A stretch of 64,000 bases of DNA from positions 72,472 through 136,471 of the forward strand of contig JAZSJJ010000007.1 of the NCBI GenBank assembly GCA_045534225.1, in the 5' to 3' direction. Every line of letters starts with the position of its first letter. Positions within the stretch are counted from its first letter, which is position 1. The stretch comes from UMGS1649 sp045534225. Lineage in GTDB: Bacteria; Bacillota; Clostridia; TANB77; CAG-465. The notes under the pieces are model-generated. The model was not told the DNA's origin. It saw only the letters and a list, made by a program, of their open reading frames with translations, and ran no database searches. Shown here in pieces: positions 52,850 to 62,119 of this stretch. A program made the position numbers and the translations under genes.

Positions 52850-52968
52850 CGTAAAGTAGAAGTAGTCTTCTCACCTTGTGGTTTTGTCTTAACAGGGTAT
52901 ACAATTTAATATCTTAGATATTGGGTAAATTGTATTAGAGGAGATTGCATGCTTGCAATCTTTTTTTT
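52850..52968 (+). promoter_or_regulatory. infC operon leader with attenuator (L20-leader-like)
   Basis: Between promoter and infC lie a nested hairpin TACAATTTA/TAAATTGTA (52900-52908/52926-52934) containing ATATCT/AGATAT, and a terminator GATTGCA/TGCAATC (52943-52960) with eight T. The terminator lies before the gene, as in the L20-controlled infC-rpmI-rplT leaders of Bacillus. Whether L20 binds here is inference. Confidence 0.75.
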
Positions 52969-52991
52969 ATTGTTTATGGAGGTGTATTGAT

Positions 52992-53507
52992 ATTAAACAA
53001 GACTTTCTAATAAATGAACAAATCAGAGTAGCTGAAGTTGAAGTTATTGGAACTAATGGTGAAAGATTAGGAAGAATGAGTACAGCAGAAGCTATAGATA
53101 AAGCTTATGATGAAGACATGGATTTAGTTATGGTTGCACCAAACGGAAATCCACCAGTATGTAAGATACTAAATTATAGCAAGTTCAAGTTTGAAATGGC
53201 TAAAAAAGAAAAAGAAGCTAAGAAAAACCAAAAGGTAGTTGAAGTTAAAGAAATAAGACTATCTGCAACAATCGATGTACATGACTTAGAAGTTAAAGCA
53301 AAAAATGCTAATAAATTTCTAATGAATGGAGATAAAGTTAAGGTTTCACTTAAGTTTAAGGGAAGAGAAGTTAGGTTCATTGAAAAAGGTAAAGAAACAA
53401 TATTAAAATTTGTTTCAATGCTTGAAGCAGGTCAAATAGACAAAGAACCTAAATTAGAAGGCAAATTCTTAAATGTAATAGTGTTACCAAAAGACAGCAA
53501 AAAATAA
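52992..53507 (+). CDS. infC: translation initiation factor IF-3
   Basis: 171 residues: KQDFLINEQIRVAEVEVIGT at the N-terminus, ANKFLMNGDKVKVSLKFKGR and the C-terminal IDKEPKLEGKFLNVIVLP. The family's first residues are fixed by KQDFLINEQIR, and no ATG, GTG or TTG lies in frame at the right place. GGAGG at 52978-52982 places the start at ATT (52992), 9 nt away. An AUU start lets IF-3 repress its own translation, as in Geobacillus and E. coli. Confidence 0.93.
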   Translation: MKQDFLINEQIRVAEVEVIGTNGERLGRMSTAEAIDKAYDEDMDLVMVAPNGNPPVCKILNYSKFKFEMAKKEKEAKKNQKVVEVKEIRLSATIDVHDLEVKAKNANKFLMNGDKVKVSLKFKGREVRFIEKGKETILKFVSMLEAGQIDKEPKLEGKFLNVIVLPKDSKK

Positions 53508-53521
53508 AGGAGGAATAGATT

Positions 53522-53719
53522 ATGCCTAAAATGAAAACTCACAGTAGTTCAAAGAAAAGATTATCAGTATTAAAATCTGGTAAAGTTAAAAAAACAACTG
53601 CAAACAGAGCACACAAATTAACAGGAAAGAGCTCTAAAAGAAAAATGGCTTTAAAAGGAGCATCTTATGTAGATTCTGCAAACAAGTCAGCAGTTAAGAA
53701 ATTATTACCTTATGCATAA
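53522..53719 (+). CDS. rpmI: ribosomal protein L35
   Basis: 65 residues. MPKMKTHSSSKKRLSVLKSG and the basic tail are typical of L35. AAGGAGG precedes the ATG, 14 nt after infC. Confidence 0.96.
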   Translation: MPKMKTHSSSKKRLSVLKSGKVKKTTANRAHKLTGKSSKRKMALKGASYVDSANKSAVKKLLPYA

Positions 53720-53754
53720 TTAAGGGACTTTAAGGAAAAAGGAGGAAAAACAAA

Positions 53755-54102
53755 ATGGCAAGAGTTAAAGGAGCAGTTACAACAAGAGCTAGAAGAAAAA
53801 GCGTATTAAAAAGAGCTAAAGGATATTTTGGAGCAAAGAGCATAAGATTTAGAATGGCTAACCAAGCTGTTATGAAATCTGGACAATATGCATTTGTTGG
53901 AAGAAAAAATAAGAAAAGAGATTTTAGAAGATTATGGATTGCAAGAATAAATGCTGCAGCTAGAATTAACGGAATTTCTTACAGCAAATTAATGGATGGT
54001 CTTAAAAAGAAAAACATCAACATTAACAGAAAAATGCTTGCTGAAATGGCAGTAAACGATGCTAACGGTTTTGCTAAATTAGTAGAAACAGTTAAAGCTT
54101 AA
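53755..54102 (+). CDS. rplT: ribosomal protein L20
   Basis: 115 residues (MARVKGAVTTRARRKSVLKR; GYFGAKSIRFRMANQAVMKS). It binds 23S rRNA and, in Bacillus, the leader of this operon. AGGAGG precedes the ATG. Confidence 0.97.
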   Translation: MARVKGAVTTRARRKSVLKRAKGYFGAKSIRFRMANQAVMKSGQYAFVGRKNKKRDFRRLWIARINAAARINGISYSKLMDGLKKKNININRKMLAEMAVNDANGFAKLVETVKA

Positions 54103-54131
54103 TAAAAATTGAAGTTTAAGGGGGAAATCAA

Positions 54132-54689
54132 ATGATATTTGCAGGAGATTTTAGAAATGGAACTACATTCGAAATGGACTCTCAAGTTTATAGAGTTGTA
54201 GAATTCCAACATGTTAAACCAGGTAAAGGTGCAGCTTTCGTTAGAACTAAACTTAAAAACGTTATAGTTGGTACTACAATGGAAAAAACATTCAACCCAT
54301 CAGAAAAAGTAGAAGAAGTATCAATCACAACAAGTGAAATGCAATATTTATACAATGATGGCGAAACTTATACTTTCATGGATAATAACACATATGAGCA
54401 AGTAGAACTTAATAAATCAGCAATAGAAGACATACTTCCATATTTATTAGACAATATGAACGTTAAAGTATTATCATACAAAGGTAACATATTTGGTGTT
54501 GAACCACCTACTTTTGTAGAATTAGAAGTAACATATACAGAACCAGGAATAAAAGGAGCAACAGCTACTGGATCTACAAAACCAGCAACAGTTGAAACTG
54601 GAGCATCATTCCAAGTACCTTTATTCGTAGAAATCGGAGACAAAATAAGAATAGACACAAGAACTGGCGAATATATGGAAAGAGTTTAA
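54132..54689 (+). CDS. efp: elongation factor P
   Basis: 185 residues: three beta-barrel domains, the KPGKG loop with the tip lysine near 32-36, and C-terminal VPLFVEIGDKIRIDTRTGEY. It relieves ribosome stalling at polyproline. GGGGG precedes the ATG; a terminator follows. Confidence 0.96.
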   Translation: MIFAGDFRNGTTFEMDSQVYRVVEFQHVKPGKGAAFVRTKLKNVIVGTTMEKTFNPSEKVEEVSITTSEMQYLYNDGETYTFMDNNTYEQVELNKSAIEDILPYLLDNMNVKVLSYKGNIFGVEPPTFVELEVTYTEPGIKGATATGSTKPATVETGASFQVPLFVEIGDKIRIDTRTGEYMERV

Positions 54690-54702
54690 TTAAGAATATA
54701 AA

Positions 54703-54735
54703 AATGACTTTAGATTTTTCTAAGGTCGTTTTTTT
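54703..54735 (+). terminator. terminator after efp
   Basis: AATGACTTTAGA/TCTAAGGTCGTT stem with a TTTT loop, then seven T. It closes the infC-rpmI-rplT-efp unit. Confidence 0.85.
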
Positions 54736-54800
54736 ACACCTAAATAGATATATGTAGAAATTTGTAATAATTTATGGTACAATACTAACCAGGTGAAAAT

Positions 54801-56180
54801 ATGAGATACAAAATAGATTACGAAAAAAGAATAAAAGAATTACTAGAAAGTGAAAATAAACAATATACATATTACATAGAAACAATGGGATGTGCGTTAA
54901 ATGAAAACGATTCTATGAAATATGCAGGAATACTAGAAGAAATGGGATTTTCTAAAGCAGAAGAAATAGAAAAAGCAAATGTTGTTTTGTTTAATACTTG
55001 TTGTATTCGTGAAAACGCGGAAGATAAACTTTTTGGTAGAGTTGGTTATCTTAAAACAAGAAAAAAACAAAATAAAGATATGTATATAGCAATTGTTGGT
55101 TGTATGACAGAACAAGGACACATATTAGATAAGATAAAAAAATCTTATTCTTTCGTAGATGTAGTTTTAGGAACAAAAAGTATGCAATTCTTTGCAGAAA
55201 AGTTGTATCAAGCAATAAAGAATCATAAAAAAACACAAGAGGTGCAAGAAAATGAACATGAAATAGTAGAAAATGTGCCAATAAGATATGAAGAAGGATA
55301 TAAAGCATCAATTAGTATAATTTATGGCTGTAATAATTTCTGTTCATACTGTATAGTTCCTTATGTGAGAGGAAGAGAAAGAAGTAGATTACCTGAAGAC
55401 ATATTAAATGATGTAAAAACAGTAGCAAGTAAAGGATATAAAGAAATTACATTACTAGGTCAAAATGTTAATTCGTATGGAAACGATTTCAAAGATAATA
55501 AATATACATTTGTAGATTTATTAACAGAGATAGAAAAAGTAGAAGGAATAGAAGTTATACGTTTTATATCTCCACATCCAAAAGATTTTACAGATGCGTT
55601 AATAGACAAAATAGCAACTTCGGATAAAATTGCTAAGCAAATACACTTGCCACTACAATCTGGAAGTACAAAAATCCTTGAAGCGATGAATAGAAAGTAT
55701 ACAAAAGAACATTTCTTAACATTAGTAGAAAAGATGAAAGCAAGAATACCAAATGTATCTTTCTCAACAGATATAATTGTTGGCTTCCCTGGGGAAACAG
55801 AAGAAGACTTTCTAGATACTATGGATGTAGTAGAAAAAGTTAAGTTTTCACTTGTATATATGTTCTGTTATAGCATAAGAAAAGGTACTCGTGCAGAAAG
55901 AATGGAAAATCAAATAGAAGAGAGCGTTAAAGTAGAAAGATTACAAAGATTAAAAGCGTTATTTGAAAAGTTAGTTCTTGAAGAAAATGAAAAGAAAATA
56001 GGTACTGTGCATAAAATTTTAGTTGAAGGACTAAGTAAGAACAACAATAAAATGTATACAGGTAGAACAATAGATAATAAGATAGTTGTATTTGAAGCAG
56101 AAGAAAAAGACATTGGAACTGTAAAAAATATTGAAATAACAGAAAACAACAAATGGTATTTAACAGGAAAAATAGTTTAG
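54801..56180 (+). CDS. miaB: tRNA-2-methylthio-N6-isopentenyladenosine synthase
   Basis: 459 residues: N-terminal UPF0004 domain with three Fe-S cysteines (METMGCALNEND..., NTCCIREN, VGCMTE), radical SAM motif GCNNFCSYC (CxxxCxxC), and a C-terminal TRAM domain. It adds a methylthio group at tRNA A37. AGGTGA precedes the ATG; TACAAT at 54778-54783 is a possible -10 with a poor -35. Confidence 0.95.
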   Translation: MRYKIDYEKRIKELLESENKQYTYYIETMGCALNENDSMKYAGILEEMGFSKAEEIEKANVVLFNTCCIRENAEDKLFGRVGYLKTRKKQNKDMYIAIVGCMTEQGHILDKIKKSYSFVDVVLGTKSMQFFAEKLYQAIKNHKKTQEVQENEHEIVENVPIRYEEGYKASISIIYGCNNFCSYCIVPYVRGRERSRLPEDILNDVKTVASKGYKEITLLGQNVNSYGNDFKDNKYTFVDLLTEIEKVEGIEVIRFISPHPKDFTDALIDKIATSDKIAKQIHLPLQSGSTKILEAMNRKYTKEHFLTLVEKMKARIPNVSFSTDIIVGFPGETEEDFLDTMDVVEKVKFSLVYMFCYSIRKGTRAERMENQIEESVKVERLQRLKALFEKLVLEENEKKIGTVHKILVEGLSKNNNKMYTGRTIDNKIVVFEAEEKDIGTVKNIEITENNKWYLTGKIV

Positions 56181-56215
56181 TTAAATTTATAATAAAAGAA
56201 AATATATAGTCATAT

Positions 56216-56259
56216 AAAAAGGACTTATCCAATATATTGTATTAGGATAAGTCCTTTTT
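56216..56259 (+). terminator. terminator between miaB and spoIVFA
   Basis: AAAAAGGACTTATCC/GGATAAGTCCTTTTT arms, 14-nt loop, directly followed by GGAGG of the next gene. Confidence 0.9.
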
Positions 56260-56268
56260 GGAGGTTAT

Positions 56269-57252
56269 ATGGAAGGTGTAGTAGCAAAAAGAACATTAAA
56301 AAGAAGTTACTATTTAAATAACAACATTAGTATTGAGAAAGAAGAAATAAAACCTAAAGCTAAGAATAAAAAGAAAAACGAAACAATTAAAGAAAAAATA
56401 ATATTTAGACTTGCAATACAAACAATTACAACGATTGCAGTATTTGCATTCATAGCATTAATAAAAATAATGAATATACGAATAGTACTAGAAGCAGAGA
56501 TAACAAACAAAATAAAGGAAGAATTTAATAAAAAATATGCCTTAGAAGAAATAAAAGAAAATGTAATAAGTGTGGCAAGCAGCGGATATTCATATATAGA
56601 AGGAATAATACCAGATAAACTAGAGAATAAGATTAAATATGAAATAAATAAAATTAAGTATATGTTTATAAACTTAAATAAAGATAATAAAGAAAAAGAG
56701 GTAGAAATATATGAAGAAACTAGTACTAATCAAAGTGAAAATAAAGAAGTGAATGTATATGAAGAAATTTTAGGTGTGGGAGCAAGTGCAACTGAAGAAA
56801 AATATATAACTGCTGTAAGTTCAACGAGTTTTGAAAACAATATAGTGGACAAAATAAAAGCAACTGGAGTTAAGTTTGTAAAGCCAACCACAGGAACAAT
56901 AACATCTAACTTTGGGGCGAGAGAAGTGATATTTGAGGGAATAGATAGTTATCATACAGGCGTGGATATAGCAAACAAAAAAGGAACAAAGGTTGTAAGC
57001 AGCATAGAAGGAAAAGTTACGACCGCGACAAGTAATAAATATAACGGCAACTATGTAGTTGTGGAAAGTGGGGATATTAGGACTATTTATTGTCACTTGA
57101 ATAAAATATCTGTGAAAAAAGGAGCAAAAGTAAAAGCAGGAGCAAAGATAGGCGAAATGGGCACGACAGGTTATTCAACAGGACCACATTTACATTTTGA
57201 AATAGAATATAAAGGGGAAAAAATTAATCCTAGACTAGTGGTGAACATATAA
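56269..57252 (+). CDS. spoIVFA: SpoIVFA-like M23 membrane protein
   Basis: 327 residues: basic N-terminus, one membrane helix (about 46-69), a coiled linker, and a C-terminal M23/LytM domain (200-327). In B. subtilis SpoIVFA holds the SpoIVFB protease inactive in the mother-cell-derived outer forespore membrane. Here the M23 ligands HTGVD (His229, Asp233) and HLH (307-309) are all present, so it may be an active peptidase. It is coupled to spoIVFB by TAATG. The role is inferred mainly from this pairing. Confidence 0.78.
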   Translation: MEGVVAKRTLKRSYYLNNNISIEKEEIKPKAKNKKKNETIKEKIIFRLAIQTITTIAVFAFIALIKIMNIRIVLEAEITNKIKEEFNKKYALEEIKENVISVASSGYSYIEGIIPDKLENKIKYEINKIKYMFINLNKDNKEKEVEIYEETSTNQSENKEVNVYEEILGVGASATEEKYITAVSSTSFENNIVDKIKATGVKFVKPTTGTITSNFGAREVIFEGIDSYHTGVDIANKKGTKVVSSIEGKVTTATSNKYNGNYVVVESGDIRTIYCHLNKISVKKGAKVKAGAKIGEMGTTGYSTGPHLHFEIEYKGEKINPRLVVNI

Positions 57253-57836
57253 TGAAATTAAAATTAAGAGACAAACAAATATATCTTGAAGAAACGTTAA
57301 TAGTGATAACGTTTCTTTGTATTTTATCATCAAGAGCCAAAACATTTCTTTCTAATTATTTCATATGTTATTTATTTATAGTATTTCATGAAGCAGCACA
57401 TATATTAACCGCAAGTATATTCGGATATGAATTAAGGAAAATAAATATAAGATTAGCAGGATTAAATGCAGTGTTTAAGGAAGAATTTAATGGTATAAAA
57501 GGCATTTTTATATATTTAGCTGGGCCACTATCGAATATTGTGCTAGCGTTAATGTTTAATAATATAAAAATGGTATTTGAAATAAATATTGCATTAGCAC
57601 TAATAAATATAGTGCCTATTTATCCGCTTGATGGATACAATATATTAAAATTAATAATTTCTTCATGTGCAAGTAAAATCAAAACTAAGAAACTAATTAA
57701 CACTATACAAAAAAACAGTGAAATTATATTAATGATATTGTCTATATTTATGTGTTTCAAATGTTACAATTTTTCCTTATTTTTACTGCTGGTTTACATA
57801 AAAACGAATTCCTTACAGCCCTTGAAATCACTGTAA
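57252..57836 (+). CDS. spoIVFB: SpoIVFB-like intramembrane metalloprotease (pro-SigK processing)
   Basis: 194 residues: site-2 protease fold, HEAAH (His46, Glu47, His50) in one membrane helix and NIVPIYPLDGYN (Asp128) in another. In B. subtilis this protease cuts pro-SigK in the mother cell. The CBS domain at the C-terminus of Bacillus SpoIVFB is absent; the chain ends soon after the core. It overlaps the spoIVFA stop codon by 1 nt. Confidence 0.82.
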   Translation: MKLKLRDKQIYLEETLIVITFLCILSSRAKTFLSNYFICYLFIVFHEAAHILTASIFGYELRKINIRLAGLNAVFKEEFNGIKGIFIYLAGPLSNIVLALMFNNIKMVFEINIALALINIVPIYPLDGYNILKLIISSCASKIKTKKLINTIQKNSEIILMILSIFMCFKCYNFSLFLLLVYIKTNSLQPLKSL

Positions 57837-57901
57837 CACAGGGGTTACGAGTTATATATCAAAAATATTACAAAAAGATTACAGATTTTTGATGTAAAGT
57901 A

Positions 57902-57930
57902 TTGATTTTTGATTAAAAAAATAGTATTAT
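57902..57930 (+). promoter_or_regulatory. promoter of ftsA-ftsZ
   Basis: TTGATT (57902-57907), 17 bp, TATTAT (57925-57930). Confidence 0.65.
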
Positions 57931-57959
57931 ATACCCATGACAAACAGGGGGAATTAGAA

Positions 57960-59252
57960 GTGGCTATAGGTGACATTATTGTTTCCTTAGACATGGGGGC
58001 CTCTAAATCAGCTGCAGTAGTTGGGCAAGTAAACAAATTTGGCGAAATAGAAGTAGTTGGATATGGATTGGCAAAGTCTAATGGAATTAAAAAGGGAAAA
58101 ATAGTTAACTGCAATGAAGTTGCTGAATCGGTAGTGAAAGCAATTACAGAAGCAGAAGATACAGCTGGACTATATATTAATTCAGCGTATGTAAATATAA
58201 AAGGCATCAATACTAGAATCGAAAAAATAAGATTCAAAGGCGATGTTGAAAAACCAGATGATGGTTTATCTTATAGAGATATAACCGCAGTAATGGAAAA
58301 AATACAACTAGGAATTAGACAAAATAATAAAGAACAAATAATAGATATTATACCAACAAGATATATAGTAAATGATAGAGAATACTTTGAAGAACCAATA
58401 GGTGCGTTCGCAAAATATTTTGTAATAGATGCAGATATAATAATTGCGGATAAACAGGCGGTAGAAGATATTACTAAAGTAATGGATTTAGCAGAACTTA
58501 AAATTGATGGGTATGTGCTTGAAACATTTGCATCATCAAATGTTGTACTAATGCCAGAAGAAAAAGATTTAGGAGTATTATTACTAGATATTGGAGCTGC
58601 TCACACAGAGATATCTGTATTTAAGAATGGAGCGCTAGAATACAATAATACATTGCCCGTTGGTGGAGATCATATAACAAGTGATATTGCAATTTCATTA
58701 AATATTGATTTGGATGAAGCGGACAAGTTGAAAAGACAATATAATTTAGCAATTGAAGCTATGATTTCTAATAATCATGATGTAAAACTAACTACTAAAA
58801 AAGCTAGCGATGAAGAATCTAATATAGTTAAATGTAGTGATATAGTAAGAATAATAGAAGCTAGAGTTAAAGAAATATATCAAATAACAAGAAAAATAAT
58901 GGCAGAAAATAATTTGATAGGTAAAATAGAATGTGTTGTAATAACTGGACAAGGGTTAAGCAACATATCTGGAGCAGAAGAATTAGCAGTACTTACACTA
59001 AAAGTAAATCAAGTAAGAATATGCAGTCCTAAATTAATAAATGTAATCAAGCCACAACACATAGTTGCATTTGGAATGGTTAAATATATTGCAAATGTAG
59101 GAACTAGCAAACATGTAAATAGTGATATTGAAATAATGACAGAGCCTGGAATGAAGGACAAAATCATGGAAGTAATAAATAAAGCAAAAGAAAAGATAAC
59201 AAATACACTTAAAAGAAGAAAGATCGATGAAGAAGAAGAGGGGGATTTTTAA
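57960..59252 (+). CDS. ftsA: cell division protein FtsA
   Basis: 430 residues of the actin-like family: VSLDMGASKSAAVVG phosphate loop, GVLLLDIGAAHTEISVF, and a C-terminal part ending in a basic amphipathic stretch (KAKEKITNTLKRRKIDEEEE) that would hold FtsZ at the membrane. It starts at a GTG (57960) with GGGGG 8 nt upstream; the longer frame has no site. Confidence 0.92.
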   Translation: MAIGDIIVSLDMGASKSAAVVGQVNKFGEIEVVGYGLAKSNGIKKGKIVNCNEVAESVVKAITEAEDTAGLYINSAYVNIKGINTRIEKIRFKGDVEKPDDGLSYRDITAVMEKIQLGIRQNNKEQIIDIIPTRYIVNDREYFEEPIGAFAKYFVIDADIIIADKQAVEDITKVMDLAELKIDGYVLETFASSNVVLMPEEKDLGVLLLDIGAAHTEISVFKNGALEYNNTLPVGGDHITSDIAISLNIDLDEADKLKRQYNLAIEAMISNNHDVKLTTKKASDEESNIVKCSDIVRIIEARVKEIYQITRKIMAENNLIGKIECVVITGQGLSNISGAEELAVLTLKVNQVRICSPKLINVIKPQHIVAFGMVKYIANVGTSKHVNSDIEIMTEPGMKDKIMEVINKAKEKITNTLKRRKIDEEEEGDF

Positions 59253-59253
59253 G

Positions 59254-60378
59254 ATGGAAGAAACAATGTTCAAGTCAGGGTCAGCAAACATTAAGGTAAT
59301 TGGTGTTGGTGGCGGCGGCGGAAACGCATTAAACAGAATGATTGAGGCTGGTTTAAGAGATGTAGAATTTATAGCTGTAAATACGGATCAACAAGCTTTA
59401 GAAGCTTCTAAGGCACAAACTAAGATCCAAATTGGTGAAAAGCTAACAAGAGGGTTAGGTGCTGGAGCAAACCCAGAGATTGGTGAATGCAGTGCTGAAG
59501 AATCTAAAGCTGAAATAGCAGAAGCTCTAAAAGGAGCAGATATGGTATTCATTACTTCAGGAATGGGTGGTGGAACTGGTACAGGTGCTGCACCAGTTAT
59601 AGCAGACATTTCTAAAGGAATGGGAATACTAACAGTTGCAGTTGTAACAAAACCTTTCCCATTTGAAGGAAAGAGAAGAATGATGCAAGCTGATAAGGGT
59701 ATCGAAGAATTAAAACAAAATGTAGATACAATAATCGTAGTACCAAACGAAAAACTATTACAAGTAGTTGAAAAGGATACTACAGTTGAATCAGCTTTCC
59801 TAAAAGCAGATAACATATTAAAACAAGGTGTGCAAGGTGTTTCTGACCTTATCACAGTTAAAGGTATAATCAACCTTGACTTTGCTGATGTTAAAACAAT
59901 AATGTTAGACAAAGGTGTTGCACACATGGGTATTGGTAGAGCTAGAGGAGAAAACAGAGCTGGTGAAGCTGCAAGACAAGCTATTCACAGCCCATTACTT
60001 GAAACTTCTATCGAAGGTGCAGGTGGAGTTCTTATCAACATTACAGGTGGTAAAGATCTTGGATTATTAGAAATAAATGAAGCAGCAGAATTAGTTCAAA
60101 AATCTGTTGATCCAGAAGCTAATATCATATTTGGTGCAGTTATTGACGAAAGTCTACAAGACGAAATCGTTATAACAGTTATTGCAACAGGTTTTGATAA
60201 ATGGGGAACAACTGACACTAAATCACAAGAAATAATAGATAGCTTTAGAAGCACAATGGCAGAAAGAACAACAGAAGGACAAACTTCTGGAGCAGCTATG
60301 AGCGGAAGAGTATCTCCAAGAACAGATTATACTGCAGACTTGGATATCCCTCCATTCTTAAGAAGAAATAGAGACTAA
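59254..60378 (+). CDS. ftsZ: cell division protein FtsZ
   Basis: 374 residues, tubulin-like GTPase: IKVIGVGGGGGNALNRMIE, the GTP loop GGGTGTGAAPV, NVDTIIVVPNEKLL, and the C-terminal peptide LDIPPFLRRNRD that binds FtsA and other partners. The linker is short. The ATG lies 1 nt past the ftsA stop with GAGGGGG upstream. Confidence 0.98.
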   Translation: MEETMFKSGSANIKVIGVGGGGGNALNRMIEAGLRDVEFIAVNTDQQALEASKAQTKIQIGEKLTRGLGAGANPEIGECSAEESKAEIAEALKGADMVFITSGMGGGTGTGAAPVIADISKGMGILTVAVVTKPFPFEGKRRMMQADKGIEELKQNVDTIIVVPNEKLLQVVEKDTTVESAFLKADNILKQGVQGVSDLITVKGIINLDFADVKTIMLDKGVAHMGIGRARGENRAGEAARQAIHSPLLETSIEGAGGVLINITGGKDLGLLEINEAAELVQKSVDPEANIIFGAVIDESLQDEIVITVIATGFDKWGTTDTKSQEIIDSFRSTMAERTTEGQTSGAAMSGRVSPRTDYTADLDIPPFLRRNRD

Positions 60379-60410
60379 AAAATACAATAAATATGAAAAA
60401 TATGTATTAA

Positions 60411-60443
60411 AAGAGAAATGTGAAAACATTTCTCTTCTTTTTT
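60411..60443 (+). terminator. terminator after ftsZ
   Basis: AAGAGAAATGT/ACATTTCTCTT stem, 4-nt loop, T-run. Confidence 0.88.
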
Positions 60444-60533
60444 ATCTAAATTTGTAAATCAAAAAATTAAATCTAGGCATTCTTTCAACAAAATTTTAAT
60501 AGGTAAGTAAATATAATCAATGTGAGGTAATCG

Positions 60534-61343
60534 ATGGAAATTTATCTTGAGTACATTTTTTTAGAAAATTTAATAATGGATTTCATAATAATAAAAGAGA
60601 CATTAGAAATAGCAAAGTTAAGAATTGAAAATAAACGAATAGCATTAGCGTCAACAATTGCTAGTTTATATATAGTGCTAATGTTATTTTTCAAAGTTAG
60701 AGAAATGAATTTTGCTATTTCCAAGATTTTTTTAATGATAATAATTCTGTATATAGCTACAGAAATTAAAGATGTGAAAAGTTATCTAAAACTCATATTA
60801 ATCTTTTTAATGGTTTCTGTAATAAATGCAGGCGCATGTGTTTGCGTTTCGAACATATTTAATCTTTCCTTAAATAATGGGTTAGAAAAAGCGCTGGTAT
60901 ATATAGCCACATATTATTTGGCTAAAACTTTTCTCTTTAGATTGTGGAAAATATATAAACTGGAGTTAACCCAAAAAGAACTGAATTATACAGTTCAATT
61001 AAATGTTGCAGGAAAATCATACGCATTTAAAGGGTTTTTAGATACTGGAAATACAGTATGTTCGCATGGAGTACCTGTAATATTCGCAGAGGTTATAGAT
61101 GAAAATATGTTAAATGATTTGAGCAGTTTGGAATGTTTTGATGTAAAAACAGTAACTCTTGGGAATGTTTGTACTAAGAGAGCATACATTTTAGAAGGGA
61201 TAAAGATAAGTAAAAAAACTAAACAGTGGGTTGTTAAAGCTGGAGTTGTATTTGAAAATAGACAACTTTCAAAATTAAATAATTATAACATGATACTTAA
61301 CTACATGTTATACACAGATTCTATGGGAGGTATTAAGATATGA
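60534..61343 (+). CDS. spoIIGA: pro-SigE processing peptidase SpoIIGA
   Basis: 269 residues: five N-terminal membrane helices (1-140) and an aspartic-protease-like domain with the active-site GFLDTGNT (Asp170). It cleaves pro-SigE in the mother cell on a SpoIIR signal. GAGG precedes the ATG. TATAAT at 60512-60517 and an upstream TGTTGAA-type 0A-box-like sequence (minus strand, 60484-60490) fit a Spo0A-driven SigA promoter with a long spacer, as known for spoIIG. ATGA overlap with sigE. Confidence 0.93.
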   Translation: MEIYLEYIFLENLIMDFIIIKETLEIAKLRIENKRIALASTIASLYIVLMLFFKVREMNFAISKIFLMIIILYIATEIKDVKSYLKLILIFLMVSVINAGACVCVSNIFNLSLNNGLEKALVYIATYYLAKTFLFRLWKIYKLELTQKELNYTVQLNVAGKSYAFKGFLDTGNTVCSHGVPVIFAEVIDENMLNDLSSLECFDVKTVTLGNVCTKRAYILEGIKISKKTKQWVVKAGVVFENRQLSKLNNYNMILNYMLYTDSMGGIKI

Positions 61344-62056
61344 AAATAAAGAATAAGAAGATGCTTGAAATATATGAGTATATATTGAGCTTATTAAATG
61401 ATGGAGAGGAATTATTGTATATAGCTGGTACGGATAAGTTGCCAGAACCGTTGTCGGTAGACGAAGAAAAAGAAATGCTAGATAGATTAGTTAAGGGGGA
61501 TGATGACGCAAGGAAAAAACTTGTAGAGAAGAACTTAAGGCTAGTTGTATATATAGCGAAAAAATTTGAAAATTCGGGAATAAATATAGAAGATTTAATA
61601 TCTATAGGAACAATAGGCCTTATGAAAGGAGTAAATAGCTTTAACCTAGATAAAAATATTAAACTTGCTACTTATGCCTCTAGATGTATAGAAAACGAGA
61701 TACTTATGTTTTTAAGAAAGACACAAAGAACAAAAACAGAAGTTTCCATAGATGAACCGATAAACACTGACAGCGAGGGAAATGATTTGGCTTTGGGGGA
61801 TATATTGGGATCAGATAATGATAGTTTATTTAAACAGGTGGAGGATAATGATAATAGAAAAATAGTAAGCATGGCAATAAAGAATTTGGATTTTAGGGAA
61901 AAGGAAATAATGGAATTAAGATATGGATTTGACGGAAAGAAAGAATTAACTCAAAAAGAAGTTGCAGACAAGTTGGGAATATCTCAATCTTACATATCTA
62001 GGATTGAAAAGAAAGTCATAAATCGTCTAAAAAAGCAGTTTGATGTCGCGCGGTGA
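61340..62056 (+). CDS. sigE: sporulation sigma factor SigE (pro-form)
   Basis: 238 residues: N-terminal pro-sequence before GTDKLPEPLS, region 2 (ENLRLVVYIAKKFENSGINI, then EDLISIGTIGLMK) and region 4 helix-turn-helix (LTQKEVADKLGISQSYISRI). Mother-cell sigma factor, cut by SpoIIGA. Starts within the spoIIGA stop codon. Confidence 0.95.
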   Translation: MKIKNKKMLEIYEYILSLLNDGEELLYIAGTDKLPEPLSVDEEKEMLDRLVKGDDDARKKLVEKNLRLVVYIAKKFENSGINIEDLISIGTIGLMKGVNSFNLDKNIKLATYASRCIENEILMFLRKTQRTKTEVSIDEPINTDSEGNDLALGDILGSDNDSLFKQVEDNDNRKIVSMAIKNLDFREKEIMELRYGFDGKKELTQKEVADKLGISQSYISRIEKKVINRLKKQFDVAR

Positions 62057-62119
62057 ATAAAGTGAATAAACAAGAACAAGATATGACTAGTAAGTGGATA
62101 CTTATTAGGGAGGATACAA

